Positions 1 through 5,810 of a stretch of DNA of 7,067 nt are shown here, piece by piece. The translations under genes were made by a program, and so were the position numbers. The notes under the pieces are model-generated. The model ran no database searches. It worked only from the letters and a program-made list of their open reading frames with translations, and had not been told where the DNA came from. Origin of the DNA: Ferrimicrobium sp. (lineage in GTDB: Bacteria > Actinomycetota > Acidimicrobiia > Acidimicrobiales > Acidimicrobiaceae); assembly GCA_027365375.1 (NCBI GenBank), contig DAHXNM010000076.1, positions 1 to 7,067 of the forward strand. The letters run 5' to 3'. Positions within the stretch are counted from its first letter, which is position 1. Every line of letters starts with the position of its first letter.

Positions 1-1007
1 ACATGCTCTGAATCGATGGTCGGTATTAGAAGTTTCAGTTGGTGCTCGAGTTCAGCTTGGGTGCGCGGCGCCTCCCCGCCTAGCAGAACAGGGATCGCAT
101 GGACGAAAGTTTGTATCCGCTCAGCGATGTTTTGACGAGAGCCAGGCTCACGTAGCCGTGTCATTGCGTACTCAACCAACTCAGCCGCCTCAGCTGCCGC
201 TATCGCATCCAAATTAGATCCAGGAGGACCAAAATGATCCAGATTGGGACTGAGGAAGGCAACGGGGTTGTGTTCACGCCGTAGCGATCTGCCCGCCATG
301 GAGATGGATTGATTCACTACGTTAAAGGTCCAATTTGAGAGGGAAGTCCTACACCCTGGTTGATAGATCGCGAGTTGTTCAAGGGTGCGCAATGTGACTT
401 CTTGGGAGATATCCTCTACCGCACTCTGCCCGATCTGCCCGATCACCACCCGGTACCACACCTGATGGTGGATCACGTTGCTAACCCAGTTTTGTAGGGT
501 CTCTACGTCCGACGACTCCTTGGCAAGTCTCCATTCACATAGGGCATACACAGAACGATATGGGTCCAATGGGTTACGATAGAGTCGTTTGGCGATCTCG
601 TGGGTGTTCAACCCCAGCACCCTGATAGTGAAGGGAGTCGAAGCATGTTGTAGCTCACGAGCATGGGCAACAAGGCTCGATGGCAAAGATGAGTTCGTGA
701 GCAGTGCTTCAAGGCCTCGCGCCGCTCTGGAACGCTGTAGTACCTCGACACCAGGAGCGCAACGTTCAACTCCAAAGACATTCCATAGCGTATCGCGGTC
801 AGAGACGGGGATAGCGTTCACGCACTGTGCCTCGATTGCCCCAAACAGATCTCGCGCAATAATCTCCCGCAGATCTGTAAACTCAACTCCCCGAAGGGCA
901 TTGAGTAACGATGCGAGATACTGAGGGCGATAATACGAGGCAGTGTCGTGTCGTGCCGCCAGGGCGTGAGCGATTTTAGAGATGTCAAGCCAAAGGTGTT
1001 CAGTCAT
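1..1007 (-). CDS. Sigma-70 region 2-containing protein (ECF-sigma-like), 3' end beyond the window
   Basis: This gene was read by translating the minus strand; the frame is open for 335 full codons from ATG at 1007 to the left edge, so the C-terminus is missing. Residues about 183-245 look like sigma-70 region 2: WYRVVIGQIGQSAVEDISQE matches the region 2.1-2.2 pattern (aED-x-tQE), and after a YQPG turn comes SLSNWTFNVVNQSISMAGRS followed by LRRE, matching regions 2.3-2.4 (sF-x-tWl...rN...RR). In known sigma factors this segment binds the RNA polymerase beta' clamp and the -10 DNA. About 180 residues precede it, far more than in ordinary ECF factors, and I do not recognise that extension. No clear region 4 helix-turn-helix appears up to residue 335; it could lie beyond the edge or be absent. 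The start overlaps the stop of the upstream gene (ATGACTGA) and a GGGGAA stretch lies about 8 bases before it, so translation is probably coupled. Likely role (inference): element-encoded transcription factor for its own operon and/or the transfer genes. An alternative is a degenerate sigma-derived regulator. Confidence 0.72.
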   Translation of the reverse strand, partial: MTEHLWLDISKIAHALAARHDTASYYRPQYLASLLNALRGVEFTDLREIIARDLFGAIEAQCVNAIPVSDRDTLWNVFGVERCAPGVEVLQRSRAARGLEALLTNSSLPSSLVAHARELQHASTPFTIRVLGLNTHEIAKRLYRNPLDPYRSVYALCEWRLAKESSDVETLQNWVSNVIHHQVWYRVVIGQIGQSAVEDISQEVTLRTLEQLAIYQPGCRTSLSNWTFNVVNQSISMAGRSLRREHNPVAFLSPNLDHFGPPGSNLDAIAAAEAAELVEYAMTRLREPGSRQNIAERIQTFVHAIPVLLGGEAPRTQAELEHQLKLLIPTIDSEH

Positions 1008-2649
1008 ACAGTCGTTCCCCGATGAGATCCAGATAGTACGCAGTCGATACGTTGGGGACAATCTGTGTGCCTATGGTTTCGAGAACATGTGCGATCTTGT
1101 GGATGCGGGTATCAAGTTGAGCCAACGGTGCTGAGAGAACGTGTTTTTGTAACCAGAAGATAATGTCGGGTGCACCAAAGAGATCCGACACCAAGGAAGA
1201 AGTATCGAGGCCAAGCAACTGGTCGAGAAAGGTCGCGTCTGACATCAGGAGTCCTGCATCGCACATTATGTCGAAGCGAATTAGAATCCCGGCCAATAGC
1301 TGCACAACAATGGTGTGAAATTCAAGTTCATCCGAGAATGCGCGGCGGGTAGGCCATAGGTAGTCAAACAACTCTGCTGGGTGAGCGGGAGGTTCCGAGA
1401 TCGCCGTCAACGCCATATCAAGGAGGGCAAGACTCGTTAGTGGGTCTCGCTCTAACCCCAACTTATCTAACGCGGTCCCGACAAGCTTTAACGGAGTTAA
1501 CGTGGGTTCGTCGATCCCATCGAGTATCTGTTCCCAATCGAGAGCGTCCGAGTCTTCGATCCCCGTAGGCAGGTCTCCAAGTTCCGGAATATCCCATCGT
1601 TCGGATTCAATGAGCTCGTCAAGATAGTTTTCAGCCTCGATCTCGATGGACTCTGAACCCTCTTCTTCGTCCAGTGTGTCGACGCTCGCTTGCTGGGTGG
1701 AGTCGACATACTTCCCAGCCTGGTCTTCGTCTGCGCTATCAACATCACCGTTATCATTGTCGAAGTCGTCATCGATTCCTTCGCCGTCTTGAATCATCGA
1801 AACAGCAGAACGATAAAGCAGTTCCACGAGTTCGTTTGTGTCGATATCGCCCTCGGCGAATAGTGTCTCAAGAAGCACCGTTCGCAGCTCATCGGTGTCG
1901 TTTTCGAGCAACCGATGAGCTTGGCCGATGCTCAGTAGACCACCAATGGTTGCGGCTGCTAATAGAGCCAGTGTGTCTCCGCTCTGCCCATTCGCACGTA
2001 GATCTGATACTGCATAGGTCACAATCTGATCGAGTGGGAGGACCCCCTCGCCTGTACGCTGTTGCACCTCAACGCCCACCTGTTGGAGTTGGGCGATGCG
2101 AGAAAACACGCTTGGTCCGAATAGGTCAGTGACGAGAGGGAGCTGATCCGGAGAGATAGAAAGCGGGGCCAGCCACGAAGGAAGGTCGTACCCCCCAGTA
2201 GGGGAGTCACTGCGATACGGTGGTAGTGACAGCCAAAGGGTAGTGGGTCGTCCTAGAATCGGGAAGAGATCGGCCACCCCTGCGACATCGCGAACAAAAA
2301 GGTAGCTGGTGCTCCCGTGTCGAAGCATTGGGACGCTTACTGGGTCTTTGATGTGTCCAAGCACTCGGGTGTCTTCGGTGGCTACCGTGAAGGAGGTCTG
2401 CATAACGAGCCGTCCCCGGATTAATGGATAGGACTCTTCATCTGATGCGCCAGAGCGCCTCGCGCCCTCGCGTGGATTGTCCGTTACTACGTGCGGATCC
2501 AGGGTACAAGCAGTATCACCACAAGCGCACAAACCGTGCTCACGTACATAGGCAAAGGCGACAGGGTAACCCAAAGCCTGATAGAAGCGATACAACTCTT
2601 CTACCAAGGAACCTAAGTCGTCTACTCGAAAATTCGGCATGTCAGCCAC
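1000..2649 (-). CDS. Acidic 549-residue protein with primase-polymerase-like N-terminal region
   Basis: I do not recognise the whole protein. GTG at 2649 is the preferred start because GAGGTGG (minus strand, 2660-2654) lies 4 bases before it; the next in-frame ATG at 2640 would be too far from that site. Residues about 15-165 resemble, by eye, the N-terminal domain of actinobacterial bifunctional primase/polymerase (AEP) proteins: a hydrophobic GYPVAF strand, a Cys cluster CACGDTAC at 41-48 followed by His53 (compare the CxCGxxxC...H motif of that family), a strand region SYLFV near 115, and a LPPYRSDSPTGGY segment at 142-154 where that family has a PPS...G motif. I see no obvious catalytic acidic pair, so the domain may be degenerate. 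Residues 288-353 form an acidic linker (27 of 66 are Asp/Glu, only two basic). Residues 370-549 appear helical and are unlike anything I know. No signal peptide or membrane segment. It heads the leftward operon with the sigma-like gene. It could be a replication or regulatory partner of that protein. Confidence 0.8.
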   Translation of the reverse strand: MADMPNFRVDDLGSLVEELYRFYQALGYPVAFAYVREHGLCACGDTACTLDPHVVTDNPREGARRSGASDEESYPLIRGRLVMQTSFTVATEDTRVLGHIKDPVSVPMLRHGSTSYLFVRDVAGVADLFPILGRPTTLWLSLPPYRSDSPTGGYDLPSWLAPLSISPDQLPLVTDLFGPSVFSRIAQLQQVGVEVQQRTGEGVLPLDQIVTYAVSDLRANGQSGDTLALLAAATIGGLLSIGQAHRLLENDTDELRTVLLETLFAEGDIDTNELVELLYRSAVSMIQDGEGIDDDFDNDNGDVDSADEDQAGKYVDSTQQASVDTLDEEEGSESIEIEAENYLDELIESERWDIPELGDLPTGIEDSDALDWEQILDGIDEPTLTPLKLVGTALDKLGLERDPLTSLALLDMALTAISEPPAHPAELFDYLWPTRRAFSDELEFHTIVVQLLAGILIRFDIMCDAGLLMSDATFLDQLLGLDTSSLVSDLFGAPDIIFWLQKHVLSAPLAQLDTRIHKIAHVLETIGTQIVPNVSTAYYLDLIGERLYD

Positions 2650-2666
2650 GAAACCACCTCGCTACT

Positions 2667-2681
2667 AACTTAAATAGGCAA
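2667..2681 (-). promoter_or_regulatory. Shared promoter element, copy A (drives the leftward operon)
   Basis: Read on the minus strand this is TTGCCTATTTAAGTT, matching copy C at 13 of 15 positions and copy B at 12 of 15. TATTTA (2676-2671) could be a -10 box. That would put the transcript start near 2664, leaving a leader of about 15 bases that holds GAGGTGG before the GTG at 2649. No -35 hexamer resembling TTGACA is visible at the expected distance. The element may be a promoter core, a regulator site, or both. Confidence 0.5.
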
Positions 2682-2694
2682 CTTCTTTGCCTAT
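2674..2694. promoter_or_regulatory. Perfect inverted repeat between divergent genes (possible operator)
   Basis: ATAGGCAA (2674-2681) and TTGCCTAT (2687-2694) are exact reverse complements separated by CTTCT. The arms are the 5' halves of promoter copies A and B placed back to back. A dimeric regulator bound here would cover both divergent promoters. The symmetry could also simply result from two facing-away copies of one promoter motif. Confidence 0.5.
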
Positions 2695-2701
2695 ATATGT
2701 G
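2687..2701 (+). promoter_or_regulatory. Shared promoter element, copy B (drives the ATPase gene)
   Basis: The plus strand reads TTGCCTATATATGTG, matching copies A and C at 12 of 15 positions each. TATATA at 2692-2697 ends 7 bases before ATG 2705, the spacing expected between a -10 box and a transcript start. This suggests that the ATPase mRNA begins at its own start codon (leaderless), in line with the absence of a ribosome site. The predicted -35 zone falls on copy A and has no TTGACA-like match. Confidence 0.5.
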
Positions 2702-2704
2702 GGT

Positions 2705-5398
2705 ATGGCCACAAAATTTCCAAGACGACGCCCAGCTACATGGATTCCTTTCATTCGCAACCAGTCGGTGTTGACCGCGATTGTTGCTGTTTTACTCGTG
2801 CCCGCGGTGCACAATCTTGCCTTAGAGCTGGTGATTGGTGGCATTCTCATTATCGGCAACAGCGTCCCGATCCGTCACCATATTGTCACAGAGTGGATTG
2901 CGATACTGATCCACAAGCGGGCATCTTGGCTCACCTCATTGTTCTCATCGACTAAGAAAGCAGCACCCAAGACCAGAGTCCCAAACCAAGTTGTCACGAT
3001 GAACCTTGGTATTTTCGGGACAGTGACCGTCAGTCGTTTCAATCAGAGCGAGGGTGTCCTGTGGTATGACGACAAGAAGGGCGCAAGAGCCGCTTGGCTC
3101 GGCGTATGGCTCATCCCTGCCACCAGCCACCTCTTGTTGTTATCAGATGCGGAGCAACACAACGTACTCACCCAGTGGGGGCGCTTGTTGGCGAGTCTCG
3201 CGGGTCAGTCGGTGAAACGGATGCAATTCTTGACCGACGTTATTGTCACCGCTGCAGTCGGCCCGAAGGAAGTTCTTCGGCGACTCTGCGAGGAGAACCC
3301 AGATCTAGACCAAGCGTTGGTAGCAAGGTATCGAGAGGTGGCCGAGCGGGTTGGAGATCAGGTGTACGACCGGCGAAGCTACCTCGTGGTTGAGCTTTCA
3401 AAAATTGGTGCAGGCGAGACCGAAGCACTTAAAGCGGCGATTGAACAGACCGATCGCACCATCAAAGGAGTGGTATCTGGAGCCAGGTTGCTCGATTCGG
3501 ATGAACTGATCGAGGTCATCAGTGGTGCACAGAATCCCGATACCGCATTTCTACGCTTGTTGCTCGGTTACTATACGCCAGATCTCAGCTCTCTTACGCC
3601 TGTAGGGTATAACTTGGCCTCATCGACGACAGATATGGTCTTGCCGTATCACGTTGCGCGAACCTACGTGATCAATGACTTTCCGCAAATGTATGTGCCC
3701 GAGACCTGGCAACTCAATCTCCTGGGTAGTATCCCGCCAAATGTGGCGCGCTACGCGATCTCCTACACATGGACGGTGGGCGATCCGACAATGGCTCTCC
3801 GCCAAGCAGAACGTGAAGCCAATAAGGTGGAGATGGAGACACTCAACCGGGCGTCTGGTCGTGGCACCCAGCGCATTATGACCCGTGAATACGCGGAGAT
3901 GGAGTCCGCTCGGCAGACCGAATCTGATCTTACGACTGGTGAAGCCATCCTCAGGGGGATCGGCACCATTACTATCACTGCTGACAGCTCTGCGATCATC
4001 GATGAGTCCGAAACCTGGTTATACCGACAAGCGGGTATGTCCTATCTCAGCCTTCGCCGTGCAGATTGGCGACACGACGAAGGCTGGGCCGCCTCTTTAC
4101 CCTTAGCGATCATCCCTCCCTATTTTGAGACGCACACCATCTCTACACGACAGGCGCAGTCGTTGTATCAGGCTCAGATTGCCTCGCCACTACAGGTTCC
4201 GGGTATTCTTCTCGGACGCGATGACCTCTCTGGTGCCCCTTTCTCATGGGATCCCTTCGAGCTCTACGCTCGCCAGATCATCACCTCGCCGATTGCGATC
4301 GTCCTGGGTCAGGTTGGAACCGGCAAATCCACCTTTTCCAAGCTGTTAGCACTGCGCGGGGCTGGTGTGCATGGGTATGGGTTCTTCGCTCTTGACCCGA
4401 AAGGCGAATACGCTGATACTGCACGCGAGCTCAACCTGCCCTACCTCATGCTTGCACCGGGCCAAACCCGTATCAACCCTCTAGATCTTGATAGTCCGAG
4501 CGCGAAGGCAACCATGTTGTCGATCTTGGCCTCATCGGTCATGGACCGCAATCCAAGCCCTGATGAAGCAGCAGCGATCGATAAGACAGCAGAATTGTTG
4601 CCCGAGGGTGCGACCCTTGCAGACGCAATAGACGTACTCCGCGCGGTGCCACCAGAGGTGAGTTACGCGATGGGCACGCCGACGAGACAGGATGCAATCC
4701 AACGCCTGATCCCCGTGGTTGCGGGATTGCAGCGATATCTCGGTTCAGGCCAGCTCGGAGGTCTGTTTGACGGAGAGACCTCCGTCGCGGTCAATCCGAA
4801 AGGGATGATCATCAATCTGTCTGAGGTGTTTCGCGAGCCAGCACTGTTCAAACCGGTGTCTAACGTCGTCGCGTTCTGGCTGCGCAATGCGATTTCACAC
4901 CTAGAACAGCGGTCGTTCTTGATCGTTGACGAAGGCTGGGCAATCCTTGACAACCTGGCTGCGTTCTTGCAGACGACTACGAAGCTGTCACGTTCCTATG
5001 GAGTATCACTCGTCCTCACTATGCACGGACTCTCAGATGTGTTAGGCGCCGCGAATACCGGTACTGCTACGGCGGGTAAGTTGCAGACGATCATCGATGC
5101 AGTGCAGTCCGCATTCATCTTCTCAAACTCGGGTAACGAGATCGGTGTAATCGGTGAAACCTTTACACTCACGAACGCTGAGCGGAGCATTCTCAACCTC
5201 GAAGAGACATCGGGCAACTATCGAGGTCTCTTCCTCAGCCTGATAGGGAACCATCACTATCTTTGCCGCACCACGCTCGCGGAGGCAGATTCAGAGACGA
5301 CCAACACCGACCAGAACATGTCGTCTACGCTGCAGACCCGACAGGGCACAAAACTACCCATCCTCCCAACGGAGAAGATTTTTTCGCCATGGGAGTAG
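2705..5398 (+). CDS. VirB4/TraC-like conjugation ATPase with PrgI/SCO6880-type N-terminus
   Basis: This is the ATP-hydrolysing motor of a type IV secretion/conjugation apparatus, acting at the inner face of the membrane. From ATG 2705 it has 897 residues. Residues 21-55 form two closely spaced hydrophobic helices followed by a basic stretch, as in PrgI-type proteins. Next comes an SCO6880-like region (TVSRFNQSEGVLWYDD, a DAEQHNVLTQWGRLLASLAG block, YVINDFPQMYVPETW, and an Arg/Glu-rich helix ending in an ASLPL motif). The ATPase core has Walker A GQVGTGKS at residues 535-542 (4307-4330), DPKGEYADTA after it, the INPLDL motif, and Walker B FLIVDE ending at residue 743. The segment LVLTMHGLSDV has His where many VirB4 proteins have Gln; I recall His as common in the actinobacterial branch. 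The frame stays open back to TTG 2687, with a GTG at 2699, but none of these starts has a ribosome site. ATG 2705 lies about 7 bases after a TATATA box, fitting a leaderless mRNA. The gene is complete and fuses functions that are separate proteins in many systems. Confidence 0.9.
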   Translation: MATKFPRRRPATWIPFIRNQSVLTAIVAVLLVPAVHNLALELVIGGILIIGNSVPIRHHIVTEWIAILIHKRASWLTSLFSSTKKAAPKTRVPNQVVTMNLGIFGTVTVSRFNQSEGVLWYDDKKGARAAWLGVWLIPATSHLLLLSDAEQHNVLTQWGRLLASLAGQSVKRMQFLTDVIVTAAVGPKEVLRRLCEENPDLDQALVARYREVAERVGDQVYDRRSYLVVELSKIGAGETEALKAAIEQTDRTIKGVVSGARLLDSDELIEVISGAQNPDTAFLRLLLGYYTPDLSSLTPVGYNLASSTTDMVLPYHVARTYVINDFPQMYVPETWQLNLLGSIPPNVARYAISYTWTVGDPTMALRQAEREANKVEMETLNRASGRGTQRIMTREYAEMESARQTESDLTTGEAILRGIGTITITADSSAIIDESETWLYRQAGMSYLSLRRADWRHDEGWAASLPLAIIPPYFETHTISTRQAQSLYQAQIASPLQVPGILLGRDDLSGAPFSWDPFELYARQIITSPIAIVLGQVGTGKSTFSKLLALRGAGVHGYGFFALDPKGEYADTARELNLPYLMLAPGQTRINPLDLDSPSAKATMLSILASSVMDRNPSPDEAAAIDKTAELLPEGATLADAIDVLRAVPPEVSYAMGTPTRQDAIQRLIPVVAGLQRYLGSGQLGGLFDGETSVAVNPKGMIINLSEVFREPALFKPVSNVVAFWLRNAISHLEQRSFLIVDEGWAILDNLAAFLQTTTKLSRSYGVSLVLTMHGLSDVLGAANTGTATAGKLQTIIDAVQSAFIFSNSGNEIGVIGETFTLTNAERSILNLEETSGNYRGLFLSLIGNHHYLCRTTLAEADSETTNTDQNMSSTLQTRQGTKLPILPTEKIFSPWE

Positions 5399-5404
5399 TT
5401 CTCG

Positions 5405-5440
5405 TGCATATACATAGGGTGGCCCTCCGAATGTATCGCA
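5405..5440 (+). terminator. Intergenic hairpin between the ATPase and pilin-like genes (possible terminator or attenuator)
   Basis: ATACAT-AGGG (5410-5419) pairs with CCCT (5423-5426) and ATGTAT (5431-5436) around a TGG loop, with a 4-base bulge CCGA; outer TGC/GCA (5405-5407 and 5438-5440) can extend the stem. It starts 6 bases after the ATPase stop codon. It is followed by AAAAA, not a U run, so it is not a canonical rho-independent terminator on the plus strand. It could be an actinobacterial U-less terminator or an RNA-processing or stability element. Confidence 0.35.
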
Positions 5441-5445
5441 AAAAC

Positions 5446-5460
5446 TGGCCTATATAAGTT
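5446..5460 (+). promoter_or_regulatory. Shared promoter element, copy C (drives the pilin-like/VirB6-like genes)
   Basis: TGGCCTATATAAGTT, 13 of 15 identical to copy A. TATAAG at 5453-5458 matches a -10 consensus at 5 of 6 positions; a start near 5465 would give a leader of about 18 bases containing AAAGGAG (5471-5477) before ATG 5483. CCTAT (5449-5453) and ATAGG (5462-5466) also form a short inverted repeat. Downstream genes would be transcribed separately from, or in addition to, read-through from the ATPase gene. Confidence 0.5.
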
Positions 5461-5482
5461 CATAGGGAAGAAAGGAGTTGAC

Positions 5483-5755
5483 ATGACACTCATCATGGCA
5501 ACAATTATTGGAGCACTACCAGGGACAACTCAGATCACTACGATCATGAACTCGATCCAGACGTTTCTTAACAGTTTCGTTCTGATCCTCGGCCCAGTGG
5601 TGTTCTTGTTTGGACTGGTCGCACATGGTCTTGGATCGACGCACAACTCTCAGGGGATGTCCCAGTGGGGCACGCGCGCGATGAAGGCCGGTGCTGGGAT
5701 CGTTATCGGCGCGGTGCTGTTGAACGTGCTCTTCAGTGTTCTCAAAGGACTTTAA
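5483..5755 (+). CDS. VirB2/TrbC-like small membrane protein (putative pilin subunit)
   Basis: The 90-residue protein has two hydrophobic helices, about residues 28-48 (SFVLILGPVVFLFGLVAHGL) and 69-88 (AGAGIVIGAVLLNVLFSVL), joined by a short polar, basic loop (residues 49-67, containing GSTHNSQGMSQWG, then TRAMKA). This size and topology are typical of VirB2/TrbC-type pilins and of small T4SS membrane subunits. There is no classical long signal peptide, though the hydrophobic start could act as one. ATG 5483 is preferred over the in-frame ATG at 5495 because AAAGGAG (5471-5477) ends 5 bases before it. The gene lies between the ATPase gene and a VirB6-like gene, the usual place for such a subunit. 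It has its own copy of the shared promoter element upstream. The assignment depends on topology and context because the sequence itself is not diagnostic. An alternative is a small accessory membrane protein of the channel. Confidence 0.75.
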   Translation: MTLIMATIIGALPGTTQITTIMNSIQTFLNSFVLILGPVVFLFGLVAHGLGSTHNSQGMSQWGTRAMKAGAGIVIGAVLLNVLFSVLKGL

Positions 5756-5810
5756 GGGCAACCAGAGGGGTATAGCGCCGCATAAGGCGGGATAAGGAGG
5801 ACGCGAGTCC

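Noticed and set aside
1..271. Region 4-like helix-turn-helix in the last part of the sigma-like protein
   Set aside because: The segment with ELVEYAMTRLREPGSRQNIA could be the start of a sigma4 domain, but the conserved EIA...TV recognition-helix pattern is not seen before the window ends.
589..924. 111-codon open frame on the plus strand
   Set aside because: It lies antisense inside the sigma-like gene, whose minus-strand frame has recognisable region 2 motifs; no ribosome site or sensible protein features.
1674..2132. 152-codon open frame on the plus strand
   Set aside because: Antisense to the 549-residue gene, with an Arg/His/Cys-rich composition typical of shadow frames.
4663..4953. 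96-codon open frame on the minus strand
   Set aside because: Antisense to the ATPase core including the region just before Walker B; no independent support.
5776..5790. Small inverted repeats CGCC/GGCG and CCGC/GCGG between the pilin-like and VirB6-like genes
   Set aside because: Only 4-bp alternative stems and no U run; too weak to call a terminator.
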